DNA of 64,000 nucleotides from Aporrectodea caliginosa. Taxonomy: Eukaryota > Annelida > Clitellata > Crassiclitellata > Lumbricidae. Position 1 is the stretch's first letter, and each line of letters starts with the position of its first letter. The position numbers and the translations under genes were made by a program. Positions 12,401 through 24,399 of the stretch are shown piece by piece. The stretch lies in assembly GCA_020284085.1 (NCBI GenBank), contig JACEVL010000498.1, forward strand, positions 1,211,501-1,275,500. The letters are read 5' to 3'. The notes below the pieces were generated by a model. It saw only the letters and a program-made list of their open reading frames with translations, did not search any database and was not told the DNA's origin.

Positions 12401-14976
12401 GAAATAAATAAATTAAGCCAGTATATAAGTAAATAAATATATTAATAAATAAATTAAAGTAAGATAATGATAATAATAAGATGATGATGATGATGATAAT
12501 GACAATATTAAGAATAATAATAGTAGTAGTAATAATAATAATAATAATATAATAATAAGAATAAAACTCTTGTCATCTCTTTGTGGCCTTGGACTCCATC
12601 CTGTTTCATTTTCTTGTTTTCCGTAGCTGCTTGGGGTTGCCATTCGAGCTGGAATCCCCTTCGGCCTAGACTTAGCAACAGTCTTCTGGAAGAACCTCGT
12701 CCGCATTGACCTTGACCCAGTGACAGACCTGAAGGACGCTGACACCGTGACCTACAGCTACATTAAGAAGATCGAAATGGTGAGGAGGAGGACACAGCCA
12801 CCTGTCAGCATTGGCCTCATGATGTCATAGTTCTACAACTATTTGACATAATCTAATTTCTTATACATATATGACATGCTGCTTTGTCATATGCTTGAAG
12901 TTTAAGTACTAATAGTCATTATCTTCTAATGGTGTTATCTTCATTATCTTCAAATGGTTACAATCTTAATTATCTTCTAATGGTGCTAATCTTTTGTTAT
13001 CTTTAACTGGTGCACAAAAGATTAGCCACTTGTAGACCAGCATTGAATTTGAGAGGTGAACGGAACGGAACCAAAGGAGCAAAAGTGGAGCTGAAGAAGA
13101 GGCAAATGTTTCTGCAGTGGAAACGATGACTTGCATTGTGGTTTCTGTCTGTTTCAGGCGGAGAGCAAGGAAGAGTTGGTCTCCGTCTGCAATGACCAGA
13201 TGCCTTTCTTCGTCTATTCATCTCTCGAAGGCGACGAAGTGGAACTGATTGCAAACGGAAAGAAGATCCAACTCAGGTGCGAAATATACAAACATATACA
13301 TACTCATGTATGTACAAATATATACACCTGTATGTATATTTATATATACACTAGATGTTTGCCTGTCCTAAGGTGAGAAAAATAACTTCAGTGAGGATTT
13401 CATTCATGTGCTCACGAAGAAAAGAAAGAGCTTAGATGGCGATTGAAAGTCGGTCCATTCGGTAAGAATATTGCGAGTAGTGAGATCGTAAAAACGCAAT
13501 AAAATCCGAAGTCACAGAGGAATTACTTTCATAAGAGAGCGTGTTTACAATTTTTAGTTACATGAAACGATTTACAATTTAACAATAACAGAAATCTGTC
13601 GTTTCTGTTTTTGTTGTCCAGTTGGGAGAATCGCCAGCAGTATGTCGACTGCGTTCGAAGCCTACGTATGACTGAATTGCGCTGCATTGAGAGGATGCTG
13701 GCCATTAAGTCCGGCCTTGCTTCCATCGTTCCTCTCCAGCTGCTGATGCTGATGACACCTTATGATGCGGAGTTCAAGACCTGTGGACTGCCGGAAGTCA
13801 ATCTCGAGTTTCTCAAGGTAGGCCACTCAATCTTATGTAGTATTCTTGTTCATAGTGACTGGTGACATTGTGTAGGCCATTGCTCAGAGGAGAGTTCCTC
13901 TGATTTCCTTTGCACTTTGACCGGTGCTATGTAAATGTTCGATTATGATTACAACGACCCTATTCAAGATTTCACTTTTTGTTCAGTGATTGAATGGTGG
14001 ATTTTTTAGCAGCAGCTAAAAATCAAACAGTGATTGGTTGATCTGCGATTGATTGAAAAGTGATCAAAAGGTGATTGAATAGTGATTGAAAATGATTGTT
14101 TGTCGTGCAGATGCATACGATCTACCAGGTCGGTCTGACGGAATCGGATCGTCACATCCAGTTCTTCTGGAACGTTCTGGAGAGCTTCTCCCCAGAGGAA
14201 CTCTGTCGATTCATCAAGTTCGCCTGCAACCAGGAACGCATCCCGCAGATCTGTCCATGCCAGAGCCACGGACCGGACGCGGCTCATGTCCCACCCTACC
14301 CCATGAAGATCGCTCCCCCGGACGGATCCGGTAAGCTTCGTCTCACCAGAGGGGCACGTTTGGGGAACTGTCTGGGTGGGATTTCTGTGGAAAGGGGATG
14401 TGACCCTGACCTAAGCTGTATATCTGCATCAATGTATATTTGATGTATGTCCTCTTAGGTCTGTTGTCTGTTTGGTTGTGACTATCAGTTAATGATGAAG
14501 TGAGAATGAGAGTTGCTATTTTATGTGGTGAAATTATTTACCATGGGACAGATCAATAAACGAGATAAAGCAAGAAAAATTGAATCCATTTGACCGAAGT
14601 GGACAGGCTGATCTTTGTCATAGTTTATCCTATATTATAGTGGTGCTTAAAAAATGCAGAATTATAATAATTAGTGATTAATAATAACAGGAGTCAGTTT
14701 AAAAGCTTGGCCCAAGACTTGGCCCTAATCGTAGTTAACAGTAACTTATTACAAATGCTTTACATTTACCGAAATGCACTTGGAGATCACAGATGATAAA
14801 GAACATCGATGTTTTTGTTTGTTGTTTTACCTTCAGGAGAGAATGCCGATTCACGCTACATCCGTACAGAGACCTGTATGTTCATGGTCAAGTTGCCTCA
14901 GTATTCGACGCAGGAACTGATGCGTGACCGTCTTCTCTATTCGATCCACTATCGCGACGATCCACTTAGCGGATGA
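388..14976 (+). CDS. HECTD4: HECTD4-type HECT E3 ubiquitin ligase, C-terminal part (21 coding exons)
   Basis: Visible coding exons: 388-536, 999-1242, 1726-1987, 2466-2735, 3086-3354, 3677-3843, 4187-4604, 5477-5607, 6035-7969, 8633-8713, 9150-9258, 9613-9746, 10104-10294, 10812-11090, 11575-11730, 12172-12344, 12627-12779, 13158-13276, 13622-13817, 14111-14330, 14837-14976 (TGA 14974-14976). They total 5,796 nt, about 1,931 residues, with every junction in phase; HECTD4 proteins are about 4,000 aa, so the N-terminal half lies left of the window. The first two exons encode a SPRY domain (FYWEAEVV, VYFTHNGQRLGP). Conserved blocks include ATELVEIETYLRSEG and LSRTDVPAPIKEIVFHLLAQ. The last exons form the HECT C-lobe: FACNQERIP-type segment, AHVPPYPMKIAPPDG, then TETCMFMVKLPQYS, whose Cys (codon 14875-14877) is the expected ubiquitin-thioester residue. 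Residues near 6840-7080 are Ser/Pro/basic-rich and probably disordered. The family transfers ubiquitin from E2 to substrate. Family assignment is by recognition of the C-terminal sequence, including the HYRDDPLSG end. Confidence 0.92.
565..775 (-). mobile_element. tRNA-derived SINE (family B), HECTD4 intron
   Basis: On the minus strand a GGTTCGATCC B-box-like motif (near 736-745) is followed by the family-B body: TGTGCAAGGACCTTGTGAAAG, ACTCACAATTGCACCATC. It ends in a short AATACAATAC-type tail (+ strand 567-590). The same body, in the same order, recurs at 37836, 46905 and 48400. Exact ends are approximate. Confidence 0.6.
2035..2280 (+). mobile_element. tRNA-derived SINE (family A), HECTD4 intron
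   Basis: A tRNA-like head (GTGGTTAACGTGCTCGACTG, then B-box-like GGTTCAGATCCCCACC) is followed by a body with TTTTCTGCTCCACCTGCGC and ACTGACCGTACACTGTTGGTG. The body recurs at 21235-21425 (+) and in reverse at 24400-24590. It is not a functional tRNA gene because the acceptor stem is missing and the head runs into an unrelated tail. Confidence 0.65.
3850..4105 (+). repeat. CTCCTCTTCCTC pyrimidine tract plus (GATTA)n in HECTD4 intron
   Basis: About 220 bp of imperfect (CTCCTCTTCCTC)n directly downstream of the donor at 3844, followed by a short TTAGATTAGATTAGAT run. The proline- or serine-rich reading frames here are simple-repeat artefacts. Confidence 0.9.
6035..7969 (+). CDS. Large 1,935-nt central exon of the HECTD4-like gene
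   Basis: Uninterrupted open frame between acceptor TTTAG (6031-6034) and donor GA|GTTAGT (7970). The sequence begins DTSLYKAPWARVFIYRGHR. It contains the conserved helical segment TGYLSRTDVPAPIKEIVFHL near 6466-6525 and a Ser/Lys-rich low-complexity part (about 6830-7080, SPSKRKKIKAKRERGSS) that looks like a disordered linker with nuclear-localisation-like basic clusters. It ends with KSLQEHVTQVLRRYGVQKVT. Its size is far above the other exons (81-418 nt). A 5'-adjacent ATG at 6009 is intronic and irrelevant. Part of this exon (about 6468-6590) has a second copy at 45938-46061. Confidence 0.85.
9335..9465 (+). repeat. (GAT)n microsatellite in HECTD4 intron
   Basis: Near-perfect GAT trinucleotide run, with ATT/ATC reading on the other strand. 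It lies in the intron between exons ending 9258 and starting 9613. Just after it, 9483-9543 encodes a Lys-rich stretch between a weak AG and a GTGATA donor and could be an alternative cassette exon, but nothing else supports that. Confidence 0.85.
9830..10075 (+). repeat. CATT/CATC degenerate tetranucleotide repeat in HECTD4 intron
   Basis: About 240 bp of CATTCATTCCATCCATCC-like sequence between the exons ending 9746 and starting 10104. No coding signal. Confidence 0.85.
10495..10745 (+). repeat. CCCCCACTCTTCTA minisatellite in HECTD4 intron
   Basis: Imperfect tandem units of about 13-16 bp with CCCCCACTCTTCTAC as the core. The tract lies upstream of the acceptor for exon 10812-11090. Confidence 0.85.
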
Positions 14977-15180
14977 TCGGCAGAGCGGAACATCGAGAAA
15001 AGACCTTTTAACTCAAATCGATCAAATGACGTGAAACAGCTCTCGGCTTTTCTTCGGCTGTTTGTCTCTTTAAAACAATTTAATTGAATGACACACAATT
15101 CTGCGCTCTGCAGTATCTACTGTTTTAGTTTTTCACACATACACGCTTTCATACATACATACATACATACATGCATATAC

Positions 15181-15224
<44 letters not shown>

Positions 15225-17263
15225 TATATATATATGGTTAATGTATATGTATATAGACACAAAGAAGCACACTTACAATGGCGCACAGATGCAGCACTAC
15301 TCGGCCTTGACACAATTTTCGAGCACCTGTTTGTCGCATTCTCCACACCCTATCTGTCTACAACATAAGTCTGCTTGTCTGTTATCCATGTCGATGACGA
15401 ATTTGTTAAACTCCAATTGAGAAAGTGTAATTTAATGCCATCGTGAGTTTTCTCCGCAGTTGCTCTGGCTTTCCTTCGTAATGTTTCGTCTGATTTCCTT
15501 TGAATGAATCTCGCCCTGCTAATAGCATGTTGATATTACTTCATTCGATATTATTGCAACTTCATTTTCTACAGTCGCTGCACAGTCAAAAAGAGCCTTA
15601 CACCAGTGTTAGGTCTAACATCTACGAATATAAGTTTACTGTTAGCAAAATTTAGTTCTGTCTGTTGCTTATGTTGTGGTTTTTGGTTAGACATGATTTT
15701 ATGCCCGTAGGTTATCTCGCTTTTGAGTGGGATCAAAAACCCCGAAGCTAGGGTTAAAAATACCATTTACAGGTCAAATTTTTTTTTTTGAGTGGGATCA
15801 TCAATATCCTTGTGGGTATAGTTTAGAAACACCATGTTCTGATTTTTGACACATAATGTTTCAGTTGCTGAGTTTATGCAGTGTTGCGGTTTAAAGTTCG
15901 AATTGTCTCCTAAGGACAATGTAGTATGGCACGCTTTGTTATAAAAAGAATTCTGATATATTAAGTTGGAGAAAACAGAGCAGACTCTGAGGCAGTGCGG
16001 CGCTTGTGGTTTGAGGGCACCTTTGTTTGAGATGCTTTGTGCTTTATGTTCATAAGGGTGCTATTGAAGTCATTAGATTAATTCATGCAATTAAGGAATG
16101 TCCATTGTACCCTTGATGCTGGTTCATATCAGGAAAGAAGCGACCGTAACAGTTGAGTTGCAGTGCTTGAAGGGGTTTTGCGCTTACAAGCAGATGTATC
16201 CTCTATCTGTATGGAAATGTAGTCAGACGTTGTTGTGGAACTGTATGCGTTGCACGTGTGAAGTGTGTGTAGATGGTTTTACTTGTGCAATGTGTTGCTA
16301 GGAAAGGTAGCGTTGTCGTTGTCCTGTTGTGTGTTGCAGCTCAGTCTTCAGGCTAACGACACATTTTGGTCATTGTTTAGGCGTTTGTGAGGTTTCGCTT
16401 CTTGCACAGTTTTCAGGATTTTCTTTGTGAAGAGCACCTTTTATTTGGCTAACAACGTTCGTTCTGATTTCTTGCTCTGTGTTGAATTTCTCTTCTTTTT
16501 CCAGTGTATTTATTTTTGCTTCCTATCTACTTATGGCTCTTAATTTTTGCCCGGCTTCAATGTGCACTTCTGAACTTTGTAAGGAGGGCATTATCAAATT
16601 ACAGTTCTATTATATTGTATTGAAACTGAAGCTGGTGTGGATCATTCGAGTCACCGCGGCTGTGGTTTTGCTTGAGATTTTTGATCATTTCTGTTGTTAA
16701 TTTCTGAATCTGTGTGTGTTTCATTGTAGGCCCCCATTTACTTAGAGCGTGTGAAGTGGCTCAGCACCTGCCATAGGAAGTTTTCTTAGCAAATGGATTT
16801 ATAAATATTAGTTGGAACGAAATGTATTTGCAGTTGTGTGTGTAGGCCTATATGACTAACTGTCTGTTGATGCTTTTGGTTTCTTTCTGTTTGGATGTGT
16901 CGTCTATAAAATTATTCTGTATGTCGTTTAAAGCAACTGATTGCTGAATTAAAAGAAACAGATTTGTGCCTGCATAGATTTTGAGTTGAATAAACGGATA
17001 AAAGTTATTTGATTTCTTAGTCCTCGACCACTCTGGCTAACCAGAGGAAACTTAGCAATCACATGACAATGTAGACGTTTGAGGACTGGGTGGGGGAACT
17101 AGGCTGTTGCATGGGCATTTCGTATTAACCTCTGCAAGCCGTTTGTAGTAAGTAAGTAACCATTATTTGCATCTGACAAGCGCACATTGCATTGTATACA
17201 ACGATTACATACTTATTTGAAATAGACTATAAAAGGAGGAGCAGGTTTTATAGACCTACCTGC
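14977..17263 (+). other. HECTD4 3'UTR / intergenic stretch
   Basis: No convincing exon. There is an (AT)n tract at 15183-15236 next to a CATACATA run (15150-15170). The first clear AATAAA downstream of the HECTD4 stop on + that I noted is at 16989-16994 (TTGAATAAACGG), so a 2-kb 3'UTR is possible but unproven. Small open frames here have no family resemblance. Confidence 0.4.
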
Positions 17264-17654
17264 CAGTGTTTAATCTAGTCCCCTTGCTGTCGGGGGGAAT
17301 TTAGGGTTCTGGGGGTATCCAGCTTATTAAAAAGTTGACGACCGGGCGTATTAGTGACGACTGTTACCAAGAACAAGAGTTCAAAAATTTCCATGAATTT
17401 TCGAGGGGGGTAGTAACGAGAAGGTTTTCAAGGGGTAATAACAACAATTTTCCAACAATATTGGGGGACAGTAACAAGTTTTCCAATAGAATATTCGAGG
17501 GGGGGGGGTAGAATAAGTTTTCCAAGACAATATTCTACAAAATTACATGTCTTTAATTTTTCTTCAGGCAAAAATTTCATCTCTTTAATTTTTTCTGGGG
17601 GGAAATCGATCCTGGGGGAACTTTACCCCTAACAGACGTCTAGATTAAACACTG
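17264..17654. mobile_element. 391-bp MITE with CAGTGTTTAATCTAG inverted ends
   Basis: The left end reads CAGTGTTTAATCTAG and the right end CTAGATTAAACACTG, a perfect 15-bp inverted repeat. CCTACCTGC flanks it directly on both sides (17255-17263 and 17655-17663), a target duplication of 8-9 bp. CAGTG ends with about 8-bp duplications fit the hAT superfamily. The inside is G-run-rich and has no open frame. Confidence 0.85.
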
Positions 17655-18515
17655 CCTACCTGCACAGCTAAATATAACGAAAGATATATCGATTAACAAA
17701 ACAGTCCGCGTAGTTTTGGATCTCTTGGATGCTTGAACCATGCAAGTCTGCAGTAATGACTGTTGTAGGACTTAAGACTAATTGTAATTAACAGATGATG
17801 GATGAACAGTAGTATAGCTATTGACGATGAAAATGGGCGGAATATAATTATAATGGTAGGCTGAGTTAGAGGACATATAACCCCAACAAACCCTGTGCAA
17901 TCTCTGACATCTATTCGTTTGACAAAAAGTTGTGCTGCGTCGATTCGAGAGCAAGATGATAAATTTATCGGCAATGCGTATGTTTAACGGATTGTTGACT
18001 GCCACGTTGCCCTGAATAAGCTGGTACCCTACGCTTGGCTAGTTAGTGGTGCTTTAGAAGTTCGGAGATTACGATTTACGATAAGATCATGGTAGTACCA
18101 GGTAGTATAACTGAGGAGTTTACTCTTTGGGCACTATGCCTATTTCAATGGCGAAAAACTGTCGACGTAATCGTGGCAGAAGTTACTGGTTTTTGCCAAT
18201 ATTAGGCTACAAATTAATACACTTAACGCTTTTATTATCGGGTACGTCCAGAACTTTTAAATTGACACGTGTATTACAGCATCGTCTTGACTTTAACCCT
18301 GCCACCGAAACTGACATAACATGATGGATATAGCGTTGAAATGCGAGCACGTATTACGGTATTAGCATTATTATTGAGCTGTAACATGCCAAAATAATTT
18401 CTGTTGACGGCAACGGCCTATGTTGTCATTAAGCTGTCGTTAAACTCTGGCTCCATCCCGTGACATTGATTCTCGTTTAATGATATATTATCTGTGGTCG
18501 GTGTATGAAAGAAAG

Positions 18516-21500
18516 ATGGCGGCGCCCGTTCAAGGAATGCGAACATTTGGCGAACGACCGAAACCTTTTCCACTGGAGGAAGGAGGAGAATTCTACTATG
18601 TCGGATCGGAGGTAGGAAACGCAGAAAACACAGCGTATCATTCTGCATACTTAGTTTATATTTTAAGATTTTCCGTTTATTTGTTCTTTGTGTGTCGGTT
18701 GTTGTGGCGTCATCGCTTTACTGTGCTCCTTTTTTGTACAAGAAGCAAGTCTACAGTGCTTTAAAAATGTCGGCGTTTTAACTGCCTTTAAAACGAGTTG
18801 GTAAATTACCGGCTTGACATTTATTAACTTCACCGTGCTTGCGAGCGTCGTAATCAAACAGCAAAGGCATTGAACCGGTTAAGTGACTTAAACAGGTGTC
18901 GAGTCCGTTGTGGTTAGGGCAATCAGGTACGATTGTGACACAAACAGAAACAAGTTTAATGAGTCCAGATATGAAGGCAGTTAAATGGAAACCTACCAAA
19001 AATAGAAAACTCAGATTGGCTAATTATTTATCCATCGGTTTATCCCCTCTAGACGGAGCATTTATAGTTAAAACACACCAAACAAACAAACTGACAGCTT
19101 TTATTTGCAGCACAGAAATTTTGGAAGTTTGTGATTATTAAAATGAGTGACCTCTGTATCAATCTGCAGAAACTTTTCTCAGACTGTGGCTTATTAATCC
19201 ATAATTTTGACTTTGCAAAATGACCAATCCTGGGCAATTCCCACTGTGAGTAAATTTTTTGAAAGTTTGCGTTAATGTTATCCGCTTTTCCAAAATCTGC
19301 TGCTAAAGAGAATGTTTCTTCCAGGTGGGAAATTACCTGCGCATGTTCCGAGGGTCGCTGTACAAGCGCTACCCATCGCTATGGAGACGGCAGATGAGCC
19401 TCGAGGAACGAAAAGTTCTCGCACAAAAGCGTAAGAGTTTGTTCACATTAAAGCTTTTATTTCAGCTGATTGTCGCTTAACATCTGTAATTTCCAAAACG
19501 CTCTAACCAGTCTGTTACTGTGCCCTGTAATTTAATGGAATTTAATGCTAAACAATGAATGATGACACAGATTGACGACCGATTCACTTCACTTTGCCTC
19601 CCAACAGTTTCGATGCTTATACATATCTGATGTTCAGACGTTGTTTTGTGTGTCTTGAACAGTGGGTTTCGGTCAGCACTCGTTGGCTTCAAGTATTACG
19701 CTGTTGAAGGCGAGTGAAGTGGATGAGATCTTCGAAGGAAATGACGACAAATACAAAGCGCTGTCCGTCAGCACCGAAGTCATTGTTCCCAGGTGAGATA
19801 TGTTGCTGAATGTTGCAGCAGTTGATCTATGAAGATTCTCGCTCGGTTTACCTCAAAAATAGCATTTATTTGGTGTCACTATTTAATGACCAAGCATAAT
19901 TTGATGACGCTGAAAAATTGTAAGTGAAAGATTTGCTCAACGTCCCTACACTGTAACCACGTATCGAGGACGATGCTTAGACCTGCATTACTAGCCCAGC
20001 AACCTAATACCAAGCACCATTAGTGACATCCTTAGAGCTGTTATCATAATGTGCAAGGCTTCAGCTGAAGATCTCTGCTCAGCAAAAATCTGATCAATAA
20101 CTACAGAAAATTCACATGTAAGCCAAAGGAATTGCTCGTTTTATAGGACATACCTTTTCTAACACTTCTTTTACTCATTGTGGTACGTCCTGGGGTTAAG
20201 GAATAATTGATTTCCACAACACACTTAACAAAACTTCTTTACCCTACAGTTACATCGCTCAGCCATACCTCTTCTAACACTTCTTTTTCTTATTTTTATA
20301 ACGATTTGTGGAGAAAACACTTTGAGGTGCTGTACACCAGAAGACAGTCTGTGTGTGATGAGTACTGGAGCCGAGAGTATTTCTCATTTGTCGTAGTTGG
20401 TTTCTCATGTACAGCCAGTAATGTGGAAGAGCAATGCCGGCTGTTTTAGTTTATTTTTACCAATTTGTCTGCTTATCATAGTCCAGTGCGGATTTTGTCT
20501 GATTCTTTGAAGGGATACGAAGAGCAAACGAACGAGTGGCTGGGTTCCTGCCATTCCAAGCAGTTCACATCACCTCGATGCTGTTCCGTGCTCCACCCCC
20601 ATCAACAGAAACCGTATCGGTGCCAGCAAAATTAGAACCTACCCTCTCTGGTAAGATCATTTTTGCAATCTCGTCTTTCCAGCTTGTTCTCTCAATTGAC
20701 GCTTTTGCTCTTGGCCGAGTTCTGTTCAATCTTTTGTCGGCTCTCTTTAACGTCATTCTGGTCAGTCCTGTTCAAGCTTTGTGAGCTGTTTAATGTCACT
20801 CTGGTCTTTACTGTTTCAACTTTCTCACCTACTGTGGCCTGATTTCATGAGTTTGCTTAAAGCAACCATCGACTGATCATGCCTTATGCAGTGTGATACC
20901 GGTGCTATAGAAGTTATTAGATTAGATTAGATTAATCAGTGAGGACGTTATTTCTGGAGCTCATATGTTTTAAACATTGGTCTGATGTTGTATGTAGTTA
21001 CGATGATCTCGATCCGTCGATAATTCACGAAAACTCCGGTCAGCCGGAAGTCCTCGTTCCCATTCGACTGGACATGGAGTTCGAAGGTCAAAAGCTGAGG
21101 GATTGCTTCACATGGAACAAGAACGGTTCGTTGGCTTCTACAAACATCTTCTACAAACATCTCAGATCTGCTTTGGCTCGAAAGTTTTTTGATGCTAATC
21201 TCAATTTAACACAGTTGTGATCAATGTATATATGTACATATCTAGGGTATGCTATAGTCGGGGTTCTAATCCCTGCCTGGGCAGAAATTTGTTTGGAGTT
21301 TTTCTGCTTCACCTGTGCACACATCAGCTGTAATGAGCACACTGACCGTACAGTGTCGGTGGGGGAGATGAGATGCCAAGGGAGAGGACTGGCCACCCCG
21401 TCCACGTCCTCATATTCCAAGGCTATGAAAATGAAGTCGCTAACACTCTTATACCCATGACTGCCTCTTGATGAGGGTTAGCAAAAGGAACTGGTCTTCT

Positions 21501-23638
21501 AGGCACTGTCTGTAGCGGCTTTAACACTTTAACTGTCCTGCTTTCGTGGGGCTGTAGAAGTTCTCTGATTTGATTAATGGATTTGATTATGTTGTTGTTT
21601 TTTCCAGAGCAGCTTATCACTCCGGAACAGTTTGCCGAGATTCTCTGCGACGACCTCGATCTTAATCCGGCTCACTTCCTGCCAGCAATCTCACAGGCCA
21701 TCAGGCAACAGATCGACGCATTTCCACTGGACAACATCCTCGAAGAACAGGCAGATCAAAGGGTCGTCGTCAAGGTAACTGCTTGCCTGCAGGGTCATCG
21801 TCATGACAACCTAAAAGCACCCAGCAGTTTAAAAGCCGTGTGTGCTTTTAGTTGTAGAACTTTGAAATCTAATTAAATTCTTAGTTAAAAATTCAATTGG
21901 ATATAAGATGTTGAATATGGTTGTGTATTGTAACTGGTAGTTTTGGTTATATGAAGACATTTCAAATGTGAATACGATGTATCTCGTTCTATTTAATTAA
22001 TAGACATATATGCAATGGTTCATGAGAGACATTTTGCCTGCTTATGGTTGCAAGTTATAATACCACACCAATATGCCTGTTTTCTGCCAACTGTTTAAGT
22101 CTCCTCCGTTTAGACTGGACTAGGAGCGCCTTTGAGTATGCTTTTTGATTGGGCGCTAGAAAAATTCTTTGAATGAATGAATGAATAATCATAATTACAA
22201 ATTTACAATGTGCCATTTCGAGAGAAGCTCTGATTTTTTCCTGTTCTGTTTCAGTTGAACATTCACGTGGGCAACATCTCTCTGGCCGATCAGTTTGAGT
22301 GGGATATGTCGGAAAAAGAGAACAGCCCGGAAGAGTTTACCACCAAGCTCTGTGCTGAACTTGGTCTCGGCGGAGAGTTCGTTACGGCGATCGCTTACAG
22401 TATCCGCGGTCAACTGAGCTGGCATCAAAGAACTTACGCTTTCAGGTCTTCTGCTAGATTTATTATTATTATCAATTCTGCATTTATTAAGTGCTAGGAC
22501 ATCTGCTGACTAAGCATCAGTTGTTGGTGCTGGGCTGTTGATGTACCTGAAGGACTTGCTCAATTATTATTATTATGCATTAATATGTATTGACCAAACG
22601 CCAATTGATGGCCGTGAGTGATTGTGAGAGAAGGACTCGCTCAAAGTTCCTACGCTGTAACCATCTCCTCGGGGGAGGCTTCACTCTGCTCCATTCTTCT
22701 TGAAGTATCAAGGCGGAAGATGTAACCAGTGGCTCTTGTAATACAATCGTAATGTATTAGCATAACACGTTAGACGTTTGTAATTGGTGTGTGTTTTGGA
22801 TCATGTAGTGAGGCTCCGTTGCCGGTCGTTGAGGTGGCGATTCGAGGTCAGTCGGATGCCGATCAGTGGTGTCCTTTCCTCGAGACGTTGACAGACGCAG
22901 AAATGGAAAAGAAGATTCGAGACCAGGACAGAAACACAAGGTCAGTTCACTGTCTCTTTAACCGAGTCTTATGCAAACTTAGCAGAACTGTTTGCATTCA
23001 TCTAAGCTTTGACCAGTGACTATCACTGACTGCGTTTAAACTGTGCCGCTGTTGAGGCCTTTCAAGTATTTCACTTTTGGAATCCAGTTCATGTGAACAG
23101 CTGAAGCACTGCTTTTGTGTAAGTGTAGGATCATTTTGATTTAAAGCACTTGCTACATAAATTGTTTGTATGTTACGTTCGTGCTTCGGCATGTGAGACG
23201 CAGAAATGGAAAAGAAGATTCGACTTCCTCTGGTTTTTGATAAGTTTTGAAGGACAGTGTTCTTTGAGGAATTCAGCTACTGGATTTTTTAAGTTACTCC
23301 TCAATCAGCCTCTGCCTCTTTTCCACAAGCACACCAATGTGGTCGATCGTAATTTTAGGTCACGAGTCTCTCTTGAAGTGGCGCTATATTACTTTACAGT
23401 TATGTGTGCATGGTTAGTAAATCTGAGCGTAAGTTGCAAATGTGCACTGATGAAAGGCCTTGTTAAAATTGCGAGACTAGTGATTTAATGATATTTAATT
23501 TGATGTTAAATGGATAATGTCCTGACTGTTTGTGGAGTTTCCTAGTCTTTCTAAATGGCAGACATGAAGGTTTTGATGGAATGTTTTCTGTTTTGCAGAC
23601 GTATGAGACGCTTAACGCATGCAGCACCGTCTTGGTAG
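18516..23638 (+). CDS. SMARCB1: SMARCB1 / SNF5 / INI1 subunit of SWI/SNF (BAF)
   Basis: Nine coding exons: 18516-18611, 19325-19430, 19663-19792, 20513-20650, 20998-21125, 21608-21774, 22255-22445, 22809-22940, 23599-23638 (TAG). They total 1,128 nt, 375 aa (human 385 aa), with all phases compatible. The N-terminal winged-helix domain begins at exon 1 ([20 protein letters not shown]) and continues [21 protein letters not shown] linker follows ([19 protein letters not shown]). The two SNF5 repeats are RPT1 ([31 protein letters not shown]) and RPT2 ([32 protein letters not shown]). The basic C-terminal helix is [18 protein letters not shown], ending APSW. The protein is a core subunit of the chromatin remodeller and its C-terminal helix contacts the nucleosome acidic patch. 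Start 18516 is chosen over ATG 18480 because homology begins there. The acceptor at 20512 is chosen because only it keeps the conserved linker in frame. Confidence 0.97.
20800..20938 (+). mobile_element. LINE 3' end with (ATTAG)n tail, SMARCB1 intron
   Basis: The segment GGTGCTATAGAAGTTATTAG followed by ATTAGATTAGATTA matches the terminal part at 39060-39117, where coding remnants of a CR1-like LINE precede it. Only the 3' tail is present here. Confidence 0.5.
21235..21425 (+). mobile_element. tRNA-derived SINE (family A), SMARCB1 intron
   Basis: Shares GGTTCTAATCCCTGCCTGGG, TTTTTCTGCTTCACCTGTGC and ACTGACCGTACAGTGTCGGTG with the copy at 2035-2280. Ends are approximate. Confidence 0.6.
22500..22740 (-). 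mobile_element. SINE family B fragments, SMARCB1 intron
   Basis: The reverse complement reads GTTACAGCGTAGGAACTTTG, GAGTCCTTCTCTCACAATCAC, matching the family-B body seen at 37836 and 48400. A second partial copy with an ATTATTATT tract sits just before it. Confidence 0.45.
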
Positions 23639-23846
23639 GACCAGATGAAACGAGAAGAAAGCCTCTATTTGCCACAGCCATCAACGTTTATGAACATCAT
23701 CTCATCTTGTTCAAAGTGTTCGTTGATAAAGAAAACGATGTAAAAGAGGCATTAGGACGATAACAAACTCTTGCAGAACTCGTAGTCAGCCACCAGATCA
23801 GACAGTTGTGTGGGACATTAAGTAGTAATAGAAATTTGTCTTGATT

Positions 23847-23852
23847 AATAAA
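23847..23852 (+). terminator. Candidate SMARCB1 poly(A) signal
   Basis: AATAAA 209 nt after the SMARCB1 stop, in TTAATAAATAAG; position and context suit a polyadenylation hexamer. The convergent cyclin B gene ends on the other side of this interval. Confidence 0.6.
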
Positions 23853-24399
23853 TAAGAATCATTTCAAGAAATATCCTTTATTTGTAGCATCAAGTACCTT
23901 TATAGAACAAGGGGTCGTCCATAGAGGACAATCGGAAAGAGTGCAGACTTTTGCATCTAAATTTAACATGGTCTTTTCAGTACAACCTTCTTGTCAGATG
24001 TACTAAATATGGTTCATCACTAGTAATGTTCTGTTACAGCGAGGACTTTAAAAAGTAAATTCAAGTTTGGAATGGAAAAACAACAGAAACGAAGTCGGTT
24101 GATGGGTATATGAGTCCGTGCTGCCACACCACAGGGTAAGGCAAAAAATGCGGACGAAAGGAGAGGGGGAAAGGGTCCAAAGTAGGTAATTTTGAAGGAC
24201 GTCCTTCACTTGTGACCTCCGAGCCTATTGTCATCTGCCACAAACTATCTGTGATGTCTGCATTTAACGGGAGAGGGCAGAACACGGCACCAAATATCAA
24301 ATGCAGTGTGAACAAATGACTTCATTTCCAACAACCTATGAAATCACGTGACCTTGTACTAGTTGCATACATGTAGATTGTTAAACATACTGTATGGTA

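Noticed and set aside
16098..16700. Small Cys-rich open frames between HECTD4 and SMARCB1
   Set aside because: Short, no splice support, no signal peptide, no recognisable family; likely within UTR or intergenic DNA.
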